DNA of 64,000 nucleotides from Vibrio kanaloae (GCF_024347535.1 NZ_AP025497.1:1612001-1676000); one strand, 5' to 3'. Shown: positions 26,917 through 37,013, numbered from the stretch's first letter. Numbers and translations are program-made. The notes: generated from the letters alone by a model not told the origin.

Positions 26917-26929
26917 GTGACAGCGTAAC
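26917..26929. promoter_or_regulatory. One-mismatch matS in the matP promoter region
   Basis: GTGACAGCGTAAC differs from the consensus GTGACRNYGTCAC only at position 11. It lies 25 bp upstream of the matP start codon, so MatP bound here could affect its own transcription. Confidence 0.4.
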
Positions 26930-27081
26930 CCATAATGGGATGTTTAACAATTATTGTCTTGTAAGAATAGACTAAGATAATACTTATTTTGGCTTACTGA
27001 ACTGTAACTACAACATAGAGCTACAAGCGAGATCGGTTTTTCTATATAATCCCTACCTCATTATCGTAATCAGAAAATTAA

Positions 27082-28734
27082 ATGACTCAAGTAGATTGGC
27101 GACATGTTACGCCTCAGTACGACGAATATAACGCTCAATTAGAGCAATTCCCTGACATCTCGCCTTTCCCGTTTTCAAACATTCAACATAGATTTAGAGA
27201 TGCGTTAACCCGCTTTACTCGCTTATCTAACCTTTCGCGTGTTTTACTTGTAAACGCTCCAGACAATTCTATCTATCGTCAGATGATTGTCGAATCTTTA
27301 GTTACTGCTTTAGATGATCAAACACAGCCTGTAATAAAAACTGAATCGTTAAATGCTATTTCTTTGTTTAACCAAGTTCAATCAAAAGACGGTAAAGTTA
27401 TTGCGACAAAGCCGGGCTTACTGGCTAGAGCAAACAACGGCTACCTGATCGTTTCAGCAAACTTGATCTTGGCAAACCCGGGAAGCTGGCTATTGTTAAA
27501 GTCAGCGCTCCTTGGTGATGCGGTAGAACCAATCAGTAGTAACCCTGAACACTTAAACCAATCTCCGGCTTTACCTCTCACTTATGACATTAAGCTGATT
27601 GTTGTTGGAGACAGATCCCAATTAGGTGACCTTGATTATCTAGATAGTGATATTCAAACCGGTTTTTGCCTATTCAGTGAAATTGAACAAGACATCAAGC
27701 TTTCACACGACACTTTGACTCAATATCTGGGTTATCTAAAATGGCTTCAGCAACGTTATAGCTTGCCAAAAATTACGCAACAAGCGCTAATTGGAGTTCT
27801 TACCGCTGGCGCCAGGGAGACCGAAGATCAAAGCTATATTCCGTTGTGCCCTATTTGGCACAACGCATTGCTGAACGAAGCTTTGATTGAAGCTAATAAC
27901 GGAGAAATTGACCTTCACCACGTTCAACAAGCTCAGCAACACAAGTACAACCGTGAATCATATCTGCCTGAGCGTGCTCTTGATGATATTCGAGATGGTC
28001 AAGTCATTATCGAAACAAAGGGTGAACAAGTAGGTCAAGTTAATGGTCTGACTGTTATTGATGTACCGGGACACCCTATATCGTATGGTGAACCTGCACG
28101 TATTTCATGTGTCATTCATTTTGGTGATGGTGATATTGCCGACGTTGAGCGTAAAGCCGAACTTGGGGGTAACCTTCATGCGAAAGGCATGATGATCATG
28201 CAAGCGTTTTTGAGCAGTTCGCTCAACTTAGAAGATCCCCTACCATATGCAGCTTCCGTGGTATTTGAACAGTCGTATTGCGAAGTCGACGGAGATAGCG
28301 CTTCTCTAGCTGAGTTATGCTCGTTAGTAAGTGCGCTTTCTGAATACCCTATTAACCAGCAAATAGCGGTTACAGGCGCTGTTGACCAATTCGGTCGCGT
28401 ACAAGCGGTAGGCGGGCTAAACGAAAAAATTGAAGGCTTCTATCATGTGTGTAAACACAATGGCTTAACTGGCGAACAAGGCGTGATCCTTCCAAAATCT
28501 AACTTAAGGCATCTGGCTCTGAAACCTGATCTCATTGAGAGCATCAAAAATGAAGAATTCCATATTTGGTCTGTGTCTAATGTAGATGAAGCAATTCCTC
28601 TGATTATGAACAAACCATTTAGAGACGATGAACAAGAAAACGTTCTAAGCAAAATAGCGGAACGTATTGAAAACTTTGAAAGACATGAACACCGTATTGG
28701 AATTGTTGGACGCATTAAAAACTGGTTTGTCTAG
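27082..28734 (+). CDS. lonH: Lon-like protease LonH (YcbZ)
   Basis: This 550-residue protein has the Lon serine-lysine protease domain at its C-terminus. The catalytic serine is S406 (EVDGDSASLAEL) and the lysine K449 (VGGLNEKIEGFY), 43 residues apart as in Lon. The N-terminal 250 residues are a degenerate AAA-like region without a convincing Walker A motif, as in E. coli YcbZ, so activity may not need ATP. E. coli LonH (YcbZ) has 586 residues. It lies between matP and fabA, the conserved order. Confidence 0.95.
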   Translation: MTQVDWRHVTPQYDEYNAQLEQFPDISPFPFSNIQHRFRDALTRFTRLSNLSRVLLVNAPDNSIYRQMIVESLVTALDDQTQPVIKTESLNAISLFNQVQSKDGKVIATKPGLLARANNGYLIVSANLILANPGSWLLLKSALLGDAVEPISSNPEHLNQSPALPLTYDIKLIVVGDRSQLGDLDYLDSDIQTGFCLFSEIEQDIKLSHDTLTQYLGYLKWLQQRYSLPKITQQALIGVLTAGARETEDQSYIPLCPIWHNALLNEALIEANNGEIDLHHVQQAQQHKYNRESYLPERALDDIRDGQVIIETKGEQVGQVNGLTVIDVPGHPISYGEPARISCVIHFGDGDIADVERKAELGGNLHAKGMMIMQAFLSSSLNLEDPLPYAASVVFEQSYCEVDGDSASLAELCSLVSALSEYPINQQIAVTGAVDQFGRVQAVGGLNEKIEGFYHVCKHNGLTGEQGVILPKSNLRHLALKPDLIESIKNEEFHIWSVSNVDEAIPLIMNKPFRDDEQENVLSKIAERIENFERHEHRIGIVGRIKNWFV

Positions 28735-28752
28735 TACTGATCGGACTTGTTT

Positions 28753-28770
28753 AGCGTACACCTGTTCACT
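28753..28770. promoter_or_regulatory. FabR-like operator upstream of fabA
   Basis: AGCGTACACCTGTTCACT, about 35-52 bp before the fabA start, closely resembles the FabR repressor site AGCGTACA-N2-TGTTCGCT as I recall it. FabR controls unsaturated fatty-acid synthesis genes such as fabA and fabB. Confidence 0.65.
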
Positions 28771-28804
28771 AATATGCACCTATCAAAAATCGGAGTAATT
28801 GATA

Positions 28805-29320
28805 ATGCAAAACAAACGTGATTCTTACACTCGCGAAGATCTTCTAGCATCAAGCCAGGGCGAACTATGGCCAGAAGGTCCTCAACTACCAGCACCGAAC
28901 ATGTTGATGATGGATCGCATCACAAAAATGTCTGAGACTGAAGGTGATTTCGGTAAAGGGTTGATTCTTGCTGAGCTGGATATTACTCCTGACCTATGGT
29001 TCTTTGACTGTCACTTCCCTGGCGATCCAGTAATGCCTGGTTGCCTAGGCCTTGACGCAATGTGGCAGCTTGTTGGGTTCTACCTTGGTTGGGTTGGCGG
29101 CAAAGGTAAAGGCCGTGCTCTAGGTGTTGGCGAAGTGAAATTCACAGGTCAAATTCTACCTACAGCGAAAAAAGTCACTTATGAGATCCACATGAAACGC
29201 GTTGTTAACCGCCGCTTAGTGATGGGTCTTGCTGATGGTCGCGTACTTGTTGATGGTAAAGAGATCTATGTTGCTAAAGATTTGAAAGTTGGCCTTTTCC
29301 AAGATACGTCAGCATTCTAA
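28805..29320 (+). CDS. fabA: 3-hydroxydecanoyl-ACP dehydratase/isomerase FabA
   Basis: This 171-residue hotdog-fold enzyme dehydrates 3-hydroxydecanoyl-ACP and isomerises the product, the branch point to unsaturated fatty acids. The active-site pair is H70 ([15 protein letters not shown]) and D84 ([10 protein letters not shown]), same spacing as in E. coli. The ATG at 28805 is used because GGAG lies 10 nt upstream and the length equals E. coli FabA; a TTG 6 nt earlier adds nothing. A FabR-like operator precedes it and a terminator follows at 29342. Confidence 0.99.
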   Translation: MQNKRDSYTREDLLASSQGELWPEGPQLPAPNMLMMDRITKMSETEGDFGKGLILAELDITPDLWFFDCHFPGDPVMPGCLGLDAMWQLVGFYLGWVGGKGKGRALGVGEVKFTGQILPTAKKVTYEIHMKRVVNRRLVMGLADGRVLVDGKEIYVAKDLKVGLFQDTSAF

Positions 29321-29341
29321 TCGAATCGTTAAAGTTTTAAT

Positions 29342-29368
29342 AAAGTGGTCGCTGACCGCTTTATTTTT
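29342..29368 (+). terminator. Terminator after fabA
   Basis: AAAGTGGTC / GACCGCTTT stem (one T-G pair, 3-nt loop) followed by ATTTTT, 21 bp past the fabA stop. The rest of the 270-bp gap to rmf shows nothing I can support. Confidence 0.75.
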
Positions 29369-29592
29369 ACCTCAATAAATTTAGTTATAGTGCATTATAA
29401 TATACTGAGAACTTATTAAACCTATATATGTCCACCAGCTATAGTAAGACTCTAGATAATTTGCTCAGAATTACTAGCCCACCTCTAGTATCTGTATCAT
29501 TTAAAATATCCCTTTCAGAAACTAACAAAGCCCCATCAGTTGTAGTTAACAACAGGCAATGGAGCCTTGATTTTGGAATACGTTACGCCCTA

Positions 29593-29766
29593 TTACTTAT
29601 AGAGACCTGAATGCTTATCATCTTTAGCATCTCGCCAGCCACCTAACCAATACGATCTAGAATCCATTTGGCTGTATGGGCAAGCTTCTTGCGACCTACC
29701 ATTCAAACCAGCCTTGTAGCCTTGAGATTGTGCTCGTTCTAGTCGATCTCGCTTCTGTCTCTTCAT
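29593..29766 (-). CDS. rmf: Ribosome modulation factor RMF
   Basis: This 57-residue basic protein dimerises ribosomes into inactive 100S particles in stationary phase. It begins MKRQKRDRLERAQSQGYKAG and continues with the RMF hallmarks LNGRSQEACPY and YWLGGWRDA. The ATG at 29766 is chosen because GAGG lies 9 nt upstream and the length equals known RMF. rmf beside fabA is the E. coli arrangement; here the two genes converge. Confidence 0.96.
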   Translation of the reverse strand: MKRQKRDRLERAQSQGYKAGLNGRSQEACPYSQMDSRSYWLGGWRDAKDDKHSGLYK

Positions 29767-29875
29767 CGTGCAGTCCTCATACGGGTGTTGATTTACTAAC
29801 ATATAATGATTACAACTTTGAGGAGTTTTTGTAACTCCAACTTTAAGAATCGATCAATTTTTCACTTTTCTCAAG

Positions 29876-29914
29876 GCGAAAAAAAGCCCGAGTTCAGAAT
29901 TGTGAACTCGGGCT
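29876..29914 (-). terminator. Terminator after the DUF3466 gene
   Basis: A perfect 12-bp stem (AGCCCGAGTTCA / TGAACTCGGGCT, 6-nt loop) followed on the minus strand by a run of Ts. It lies 12 bp past the stop. Confidence 0.9.
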
Positions 29915-29926
29915 CACGAGGTGAAA

Positions 29927-31648
29927 TTATTTAAATTTTCTACGGAACCCTAACAGAACAAACACAGTCAAACTTAACCAGCCTAGGCTACCACCTTGGC
30001 GATCGACTTTCTCTGAGTCGGAACTACGAGTTTGAATATCATCTTTAGTAGCACCAGCTATTGGAACCAGTTTAACAGCAACAACTTCTTCTACTGCGTT
30101 AGATGCAGCGCCACCACAGTAAGAGTTATGAGATGTTGTATCATACGCTTGAACTTTACCACCAACGGTACATTTGATAGCTGTTGCTGAAATCACACCT
30201 GCATCATTAATGTCAGTTGCGTCAATAATTCGGAACTGGTTGTTATTTCCAGAAACGTTACCATCATTGGTTAGATCATCTAACCACCAAGCTTGACCGT
30301 TAAAGATGTCTACACGACGTTCATCTTTAGATGAATCAACATTGTACGGGTATATAAAACCACGATGCCTACGCTCACTACCATCAACCTCACGAGTCGT
30401 TTCTGCGTCAATCTGACCCACAAACTCATTGAAGTTGTTCACAGCTTTAGCTTCACCACTTGAGCCACCGAAGAAGATACCGCCAGACAGATATGTTGCA
30501 GTAGGAGTAGATGCAGACGCATCTGTCACAACGAACATCTTGTTACCTGCGCTACCACTCTCTGGTACATAGCCGTTACGCTTAGAGTAACCAACAGCGA
30601 ACAAATTATCGTTAATATCGGTCGCTACTGAGTTACTGTACTTATAGTCATCAGATGAGTTCGAGTTAACCGCAGCACCACTAATCGATTTAGTTACCCA
30701 TGTGTTACTGCTATCAGACAAGTCCAGAGATTTACTGATAAAAACCGCCGCATCCATATCTTGTAGGTCACCACTACCATCTGTAGTGTTATAACCTACA
30801 CCATAAAAAACGGAATTTGACTCTGCGATAGAACGCATACTACCTTGAGCAAAGAAGTCACCCGTTTTCGCTGGAAAAGCAGAGTTGTTATCCCAATCGA
30901 TTAGTTCAGTCGTCGTACCATCCCAAATCGCAGCTTTAGAACTAAATACTTTATCGGGTTTAGAGGTATCAGTCGTACCACGGTCTTCGGAAACACTACC
31001 TACATTATAAACGGTGCCATTGCTCGCTTTAATCGCTCGCCACGCACGAGTTTCCGAAGAGCCAACTGGAGCTACCGAATCAGTATGAAGGGCAGTATTA
31101 CGGATACCGCCTTCGGATTTAACACCCAAAGGTTCAACTTCTGTCGCCGATTGAGCATAGAGTGAGTTAATGACAGTATTTCGACCCGTAAATGTATCAC
31201 CACCTTCAACAAAAGCCTTTGCATTCACATAAGTAAGGTCTGTCCGCTCTTTGCTCCAAGCGTTCCAATGATCTGTAGCCCAAGCTTCACACGTTGAATA
31301 TCTTAATTCACGGTTACAGTAATTTTCAAAGTCATCGAACTCTTGAAGGTATTGGAACGCAGCGTCCATAGCGAAAGGGACTTCTTCGCGATAACTGATT
31401 CCTTCGACAGTATCTCGTGTCTCGCCAGCCAGTTTAAAGTCAGCACACGCAACTCCCCCAACGGTACCAGTCGTAAAACAACTTTCGGTCCCGGAAACCA
31501 TAGCAGGTTGAATAGCTACACCATAGATCTCAGATGCGTCAGTAATCGAAGGAGTAACTTCCACGACTTTATAAAGCGCAGCGTTGGCGTTAGTTGCGGC
31601 AAAAACCAATGCTGCAACTGATGTTAATTTAAATTTAGTACAAGTCAT
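29927..31648 (-). CDS. DUF3466 secreted protein with GlyGly-CTERM tail
   Basis: This 573-residue protein has a signal peptide (to about residue 24, NANA-AL) and a large beta-rich body with repeated segments of the kind AVFISKSLDLS, SVATDINDNLFAVGYS and IIDATDINDAGVISAT. The last 25 residues form a sorting tag: GlyGly (RQGGSLGW), a hydrophobic stretch (LSLTVFVLLGF) and a basic end (RRKFK). That is the GlyGly-CTERM signal processed by rhombosortase and linked to type II secretion in Vibrio. The DUF3466 label is from memory of close Vibrio proteins. It follows uup by 9 bp, so may share its transcript. Confidence 0.85.
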   Translation of the reverse strand: MTCTKFKLTSVAALVFAATNANAALYKVVEVTPSITDASEIYGVAIQPAMVSGTESCFTTGTVGGVACADFKLAGETRDTVEGISYREEVPFAMDAAFQYLQEFDDFENYCNRELRYSTCEAWATDHWNAWSKERTDLTYVNAKAFVEGGDTFTGRNTVINSLYAQSATEVEPLGVKSEGGIRNTALHTDSVAPVGSSETRAWRAIKASNGTVYNVGSVSEDRGTTDTSKPDKVFSSKAAIWDGTTTELIDWDNNSAFPAKTGDFFAQGSMRSIAESNSVFYGVGYNTTDGSGDLQDMDAAVFISKSLDLSDSSNTWVTKSISGAAVNSNSSDDYKYSNSVATDINDNLFAVGYSKRNGYVPESGSAGNKMFVVTDASASTPTATYLSGGIFFGGSSGEAKAVNNFNEFVGQIDAETTREVDGSERRHRGFIYPYNVDSSKDERRVDIFNGQAWWLDDLTNDGNVSGNNNQFRIIDATDINDAGVISATAIKCTVGGKVQAYDTTSHNSYCGGAASNAVEEVVAVKLVPIAGATKDDIQTRSSDSEKVDRQGGSLGWLSLTVFVLLGFRRKFK

Positions 31649-31657
31649 TATTACTTC

Positions 31658-33574
31658 TTAACTTTCCTGTTGTAGTGCCTCGAGCTCTTCCCAGCGCTCA
31701 AAAGCAACTTCAAGCTCCTGCTCTGCTGCAGATAGCTTATCTAATACTGGTTGTGTCTGCTCTACAGATTTTGAAAAGAAGCTTGGATCGTTGACTTCTT
31801 CCTGAAGAGTTTCAATTTGAGTTTCCAATTCTTCTAAACGCATTGGTAACGCTTCTAGTTCTCGTTGTAGCTTATACGATAACTTCTTAGGTTTAGCCTT
31901 AACTGGGGCAGTTTTGGGAGTTTCCTCAACTACTTTTTCAGGCTTTGATGGCTTTTCAACCTGTCGGTACTCTAATGCTTGCTTTCTTTGTTGCTGAGCA
32001 TCGTGGTAGCCACCAACAAATTCTTCAATCACGCCGTTACCTTCAAAGATCCAGCTTGTCATCACAGTGTTATCTACAAATTGACGATCGTGGCTTACTA
32101 AAAGAAGTGTACCCTGATAGTTGGCAAGCAAATCTTCTAAAAGTTCCAAAGTTTCGATATCGAGATCGTTGGTTGGCTCATCGAGAATCAATAAGTTGTT
32201 CGACTTAAGGAAGATACGAGCTAGTAACAGACGGTTTTTCTCACCACCAGATAGTGCCTTAACAGGAGTACGAGCACGTTTAGGAGAGAATAAGAAATCT
32301 TGTAAATAGCTCAGTGCATGGCGCTCACGGCCACCGACTGTCACTTCTTGCTTACCATCCGCTAAGTTATCAATTACAGACTTCTCTGGGTCTAGGGTTT
32401 CCCGGTATTGGTCAAAGTAAGCAACTTCAAGCTTAGTACCGCAATGCAAGCGACCAGAATCAGGCTTAAGTTGGTCAAGAAGCAACTTAAGTACCGTACT
32501 CTTACCACAACCATTCGGGCCAATCAGAGCAATACGATCGCCACGCATAATGTTGAAGTTGAAGTCCTTGACAATCTCTTTGCCTTCGAAGCCAAAGTTA
32601 AGATTCTCTGCTTCGAATACAATCTTGCCTGAGCGTTGACCATCATCAATCTGGATAACCGCTTTACCCTGCACTTCACGACGATTGATGCGTTCTTCTC
32701 GCAGTTTCTTCAGTGCACGTACACGGCCTTCGTTACGAGTTCGACGAGCTTTAATGCCCTGACGAATCCATACTTCTTCTTGAGCAAGCTTCTTGTCAAA
32801 TTCAGCGTTTTGCATCTCTTCAACACGCAACGCTTCTTCTTTCTCTACTAGGTAGTTTTCGTAATCGCCAGGGAACGAGCTCAACTTACCACGATCAAGA
32901 TCAACAATGCGTGTTGCCATCGATTTGATGAAAGCACGGTCATGCGAGATAAAGATGATTGAACCACGGAAGTCTTTCAGGAAGCCTTCTAACCATTCGA
33001 TTGTCGCAACATCCAAGTGGTTAGTCGGTTCATCGAGTAGAAGTACGTCTGGGTCACATACAAGCGCACGAGCAAGTGCCGCTTTACGTTGCCAACCACC
33101 AGATAAATCGGTCAGTTTTGTTTCAGCTGTCAGCTTAAGTGCAGCCAATACGTTGCTTACGCGATCTTCAAAGCGCCATGCATTCGCATGATCCAATTGC
33201 TCTTGAACCCGAGTAAGACGATTTAGGTTCTTTTCACTAGGGTCAGTACCGATAAGATCCAGAAGATCATGGTAGATCTTCAACTGCTCACCGATTTCCG
33301 CTAGGCCACCAGCAACGTAATCATAAACGGTGCCTTCTTCATTACGCGGTGGATCTTGCTCAAGGCGAGATACAACCACGTCTTGTGTGATTTGCATCTT
33401 ACCGTCGTCCATGATGATGTTCCCAGACAGGATTTTCATCAATGTAGACTTACCAGCGCCATTGCGCCCTACTAAACACACACGTTCGTTTTCTTGCAGT
33501 GCAAAGTCCGCACGATCTAATAACGGGTGATCGCCAAACGCTAATTGCCCGTTATGAATTGTAAGTAATGCCAT
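31658..33574 (-). CDS. uup: ABC-F ATPase Uup
   Basis: This 638-residue soluble ABC-F protein has two ATPase domains, with Walker A GRNGAGKST near 36-44 and GPNGCGKST near 353, signatures LSGGWQRK and LSGGEKNR, and Walker B LLLDEPTNHLD and LILDEPTNDLD. A C-terminal coiled coil (about 565-635) is the DNA- or ribosome-binding arm of Uup. Uup lowers precise transposon excision and acts at ribosomes or branched DNA. Its start overlaps the glutaredoxin-like gene end by 23 nt. Confidence 0.97.
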   Translation of the reverse strand: MALLTIHNGQLAFGDHPLLDRADFALQENERVCLVGRNGAGKSTLMKILSGNIIMDDGKMQITQDVVVSRLEQDPPRNEEGTVYDYVAGGLAEIGEQLKIYHDLLDLIGTDPSEKNLNRLTRVQEQLDHANAWRFEDRVSNVLAALKLTAETKLTDLSGGWQRKAALARALVCDPDVLLLDEPTNHLDVATIEWLEGFLKDFRGSIIFISHDRAFIKSMATRIVDLDRGKLSSFPGDYENYLVEKEEALRVEEMQNAEFDKKLAQEEVWIRQGIKARRTRNEGRVRALKKLREERINRREVQGKAVIQIDDGQRSGKIVFEAENLNFGFEGKEIVKDFNFNIMRGDRIALIGPNGCGKSTVLKLLLDQLKPDSGRLHCGTKLEVAYFDQYRETLDPEKSVIDNLADGKQEVTVGGRERHALSYLQDFLFSPKRARTPVKALSGGEKNRLLLARIFLKSNNLLILDEPTNDLDIETLELLEDLLANYQGTLLLVSHDRQFVDNTVMTSWIFEGNGVIEEFVGGYHDAQQQRKQALEYRQVEKPSKPEKVVEETPKTAPVKAKPKKLSYKLQRELEALPMRLEELETQIETLQEEVNDPSFFSKSVEQTQPVLDKLSAAEQELEVAFERWEELEALQQES

Positions 33575-33812
33575 TCTTCTTTAACCAATCATTAAGTTCT
33601 AACAAGCCAAATGGCCAGTTAAGCTCTGAGCTTTGAGAACAGTCAGAGCTTTCAAATTTGAGTACCGGAATAGTGACCCCGTAACGGGAAAAGAGCTCAT
33701 CATCAAATGCAATGTCGACAACGTTGACGTGATGGCTAATGTTTAACTGTTCCGTGAGTTGGAATGCCATCTCACATAGATGGCACCCTTCTGTACTGTA
33801 GAGAGTCAGCAC
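33552..33812 (-). CDS. Glutaredoxin-like protein (DUF836 type)
   Basis: This 86-residue protein has the thioredoxin fold start MLTLYSTEGCHLCEMAFQL with a CxxC redox pair at residues 10-13, the cis-proline region VTIPVLKF and a C-terminal helix GLLELNDWLKK. It is a thiol-disulfide or iron-sulfur handling protein of unknown target. It lies between rlmL and uup, overlapping uup by 23 nt, which suggests co-translation. Confidence 0.9.
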   Translation of the reverse strand: MLTLYSTEGCHLCEMAFQLTEQLNISHHVNVVDIAFDDELFSRYGVTIPVLKFESSDCSQSSELNWPFGLLELNDWLKKNGITYNS

Positions 33813-33837
33813 TCTATATCCTTATAAAATCTCTTAA

Positions 33838-35958
33838 CTACTTATGTGTAATCAACCAGCAGTTATGAATGTGCTTATTGCGAGAGAAGTCCAATGGAAG
33901 CGTCTTAGCTGAGATATTCTGAGCTTTAAGGCCTAACGCTTCTAGACCTTCTAGATCCATTTTGAAGTGACGTTTGTTGTTAGAGAACACAATCGTGCCT
34001 TCTTCACGAAGAAGACGCTTCAGGTTTTCCATCAACTGAATGTGATCACGTTGAACATCGAAAGATTGATCCATACGCTTAGAGTTTGAGAACGTAGGTG
34101 GATCAATAAAGATCAGGTCGTAAGAACCCTGCTCTTTAACCAACCACTGTAAGCAATCAGCTTGAACAAACTGATGTTGACGACCAACACGGCCATTAAG
34201 CTCCATGTTCTGTTTTGCCCACTCAAGGTAGGTATTCGACATATCAACCGTTGTTGTAGAACGTGCGCCACCCACTGCAGCATGAACAGATGCACTACCT
34301 GTGTAAGCAAACAAGTTTAGGAAATCTTTACCTGCAGCCATCTCACCAATACGACGACGAGTGATCTTATGATCTAAGAACAAGCCTGTATCTAGGTAAT
34401 CATGAAGATTAACAATCAGCTTAACGCCGTATTCGTTCACTTCTAGATTAGATGAGTCTTGAGCCATCTTCTGGTATTGAGAACGGCCTTTCTGCTTCTG
34501 ACGAACCTTAAGAACCACGTTGTTTGCTTCAACGCCCGTTACTTGAATAGAAGCACGGATAATATCGGTCAAGCGACGTTTTGCCTTCTCTTCCGGTACA
34601 TCTTTAGGCGCTGCGTATTCTTGAATCACAAGATGACCTGGGTATACGTCAATCGCTACATTGTATTCTGGTAAGTCCGCATCGTAGATACGGTAACAAT
34701 CTAGTTGCTCTTTCTTAGCCCACTTGCCAATTTTACCGATGTTCTTTTTAAGACGGTTTGCAAAGTCTGGCGCAATCAGTTGTTCTTGTTCGCCCGCTGG
34801 ACGTTCTGACATCGGACGATCTGAAATTGAGTAGTTTTTTTGGTGACACGGTAATGCACCGTTGTTCAATTTGAACTGTTTGTCTGCACGCATGCGTAAG
34901 CAGCTCAGTAGTTCGTCTGAACTAGAGAAGATAGACGCGTTACAACCGCCAAATTCCGCTTTAAGCTGCGCGCCGAACGCCGTGTAAAGTGCAATAAGAC
35001 CCGGCTCTGTACCAAGACGCTCACCATAAGGTGGGTTAGAAACAATCACACCATCAGTAAACTCGGTAGGACGCTTAAGCTTTGCAGCATCGCCTACTTC
35101 GAATTCAATCAGTTCTTCAACACCAGCACGACGAGCATTATCGCGCGCTGTTTTGATCATACGTTCATCATTGTCGTAGCCATAGAACTTACATTCCACT
35201 TTCTTAACACCACGACGGCCTTGAACGTTCGCTTCAGCTTTCACTTCAGCCCATAGCTCAGGTTCAAAGTCTTCTAGTGATTCAAAACACCACTTCTGAC
35301 GTTTAACACCTGGAGCCAGGTTTGCAGCCATCATAGCCGCTTCAATCACTAACGTACCTGAACCACACATAGGGTCTAAGAAAGGTTTAGTTGCATCCCA
35401 ACCACTTCGAAGAAGGATTGCAGCAGCAAGAGTTTCACGTAATGGTGCTCGACCTGATTCAGGACGGTAACCACGTTGGTGAAGACCGCTACCTACCATA
35501 TCAACACCAAGAATCGCTTTATCACGGTGTAGACGAACGTGAATACGAACGTCTGGATTTTCTTTGCTGATTGAAGGACGTGGCAAAGACTTCTTCTCGA
35601 AGCAATCAACAACGGCATCTTTTACTTTCATCGCACCGTATTGGCTATTACGGATTTCGTTGTTCGTACCATTGAAGTCAACAACGAAACGCTTAGAGCT
35701 ATGGAATTGATTTACCCAGTTAACCGCAGTGGTTGATAGGTACAAATCCATGTCGTCCATACAAGTGAATTCAGAAAGGACACGTACAAATCGAGAAGCC
35801 AGACGGCTCCATAAACAACAACGATAAATTTGCTCATTGGTCGCTTTGAATTTAACACCTGCTTGAACAGGTTTTGCGTTTGTAATCCCTAGTTGGGTTA
35901 GTTCTTCAACTAATAAATTCTCAAGGCCATTTGAGGTAACCGCTAGATATTGATTCAT
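33838..35958 (-). CDS. rlmL: 23S rRNA methyltransferase RlmL/RlmK
   Basis: This 706-residue fusion enzyme makes m2G2445 and m7G2069 in 23S rRNA. An N-terminal THUMP domain (about 1-155) is followed by the RlmL methyltransferase ([15 protein letters not shown] near 195 and NPPYGERL near 310) and the RlmK methyltransferase ([12 protein letters not shown] near 552 and IDPPTFSNS near 618). Length equals the E. coli 702-residue enzyme. It heads the rlmL-glutaredoxin-uup group. Confidence 0.97.
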   Translation of the reverse strand: MNQYLAVTSNGLENLLVEELTQLGITNAKPVQAGVKFKATNEQIYRCCLWSRLASRFVRVLSEFTCMDDMDLYLSTTAVNWVNQFHSSKRFVVDFNGTNNEIRNSQYGAMKVKDAVVDCFEKKSLPRPSISKENPDVRIHVRLHRDKAILGVDMVGSGLHQRGYRPESGRAPLRETLAAAILLRSGWDATKPFLDPMCGSGTLVIEAAMMAANLAPGVKRQKWCFESLEDFEPELWAEVKAEANVQGRRGVKKVECKFYGYDNDERMIKTARDNARRAGVEELIEFEVGDAAKLKRPTEFTDGVIVSNPPYGERLGTEPGLIALYTAFGAQLKAEFGGCNASIFSSSDELLSCLRMRADKQFKLNNGALPCHQKNYSISDRPMSERPAGEQEQLIAPDFANRLKKNIGKIGKWAKKEQLDCYRIYDADLPEYNVAIDVYPGHLVIQEYAAPKDVPEEKAKRRLTDIIRASIQVTGVEANNVVLKVRQKQKGRSQYQKMAQDSSNLEVNEYGVKLIVNLHDYLDTGLFLDHKITRRRIGEMAAGKDFLNLFAYTGSASVHAAVGGARSTTTVDMSNTYLEWAKQNMELNGRVGRQHQFVQADCLQWLVKEQGSYDLIFIDPPTFSNSKRMDQSFDVQRDHIQLMENLKRLLREEGTIVFSNNKRHFKMDLEGLEALGLKAQNISAKTLPLDFSRNKHIHNCWLITHK

Positions 35959-36464
35959 AGTGTTCTTTTATTGATAAAAATTAGCTCGATTATACCTGAA
36001 TTTGCTACTAGAGCATCACACTAAACTCGGATTTTCATTGAATCTTTCAACTAACTGGCTAGCAAATGCGCAGTGTTGAAGCGATCGCTTACCCACATCC
36101 CCTGAGGACACAAGACCTATCAAACCAACTCCATTTCTGACCATCTATTAACCAAAGTAGCAATGTGAATTTATATTCACCTTAAAATTGGTATATACCA
36201 GTAAACATTTATAGGTGAAATTTAGTTACAAAAGACTTAAAACAGGGAATAATGGCAGTCAATTTCCACTTCTAGTAGTGGAAATAGGCAGAAATTAAGG
36301 TGAAAAAATAACCATAAGTTCACTATTTATATGATTGGGAGGTGATGTATTTATCAAGATGAGATTTTTTAGGCACAAAAAAATCGGCTATTAAGCCGAT
36401 TATGAGGAAGGTTTCTGTGAGTTTTGTCTAGTGAGGAACGTTAAATGACATACTAGATTAGAAG
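35959..36464. other. 506-bp gap with several inverted repeats
   Basis: No gene is visible. It contains GTGAATTTATATTCAC (36165-36180), TGGTATATACCA (36189-36200), and a 9-bp hairpin ATTTCCACT / AGTGGAAAT (36262-36285), then the zapC terminator at 36377. The palindromes may be operators for rlmL or an unrecognised transcript. Confidence 0.5.
36377..36401 (-). terminator. Terminator after zapC
   Basis: AATCGGCT / AGCCGATT stem with ATTA loop, then TTTTTTG on the minus strand. It lies 64 bp past the zapC stop. Confidence 0.8.
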
Positions 36465-37013
36465 CTAACCTACCATCGCTATGTGTGTTTTATGCAGGAT
36501 AGTATTCGCGTCTACCATTCTATCGTGCATTACTTTGATTGAGTCTCCAAAGCGCAGCCCTTTTGAAGGCGTCAGCAGGAACTCTTCTAGGTCGACAAAT
36601 GCACATAGGCTCGCACACTCTCCCACTTCTAATACAATGAAATACCCTAAGCTATGCTCGTTATTCATTTGTACAATATCCCCTTCTTGAGGATATTCAT
36701 GGCCAGTGCCTTGTGAGTCGAAAAACCAACTCTTAGGCTGTACAGGCTTATGGAAGCGCTTTGCTGCCACACAATAGAGTGCCAGTTCAGCTTGACGAGG
36801 CTCAGATAGATCTAAGCCAGAAATTTGTTCTTTGAAGGTTTGGTATGCAGATGCATCATCAACAGTGAATTCATTATCTTTAAACGCGCAGTCCACCAGC
36901 TTGTTGCGGACCAGATTCGTTTTAAAAACCATATCCTCTCCGAGGTTTAGCATTAATGAACATTGCTGATCATCATAATACCAATTCCATGTATCGCTAG
37001 GTTTAAGCATCAT
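36465..37013 (-). CDS. zapC: Cell division protein ZapC
   Basis: This 182-residue cytoplasmic protein bundles FtsZ filaments. It matches E. coli ZapC (180 aa) at LKPSDTWNWYYDDQQCSLMLNL, KPQ-type segment KPVQPKSWFF and LRFGDSIKVMHDRM. zapC downstream of pyrD is the E. coli order. The start could be either of the two adjacent ATGs (37013 or 37010). Confidence 0.94.
   Translation of the reverse strand: MMLKPSDTWNWYYDDQQCSLMLNLGEDMVFKTNLVRNKLVDCAFKDNEFTVDDASAYQTFKEQISGLDLSEPRQAELALYCVAAKRFHKPVQPKSWFFDSQGTGHEYPQEGDIVQMNNEHSLGYFIVLEVGECASLCAFVDLEEFLLTPSKGLRFGDSIKVMHDRMVDANTILHKTHIAMVG

Noticed and set aside
29428..29610. 60-codon plus-strand frame between fabA and rmf
   Set aside because: No ribosome-binding site, runs into the 3' end of rmf on the other strand and shows no recognisable pattern.
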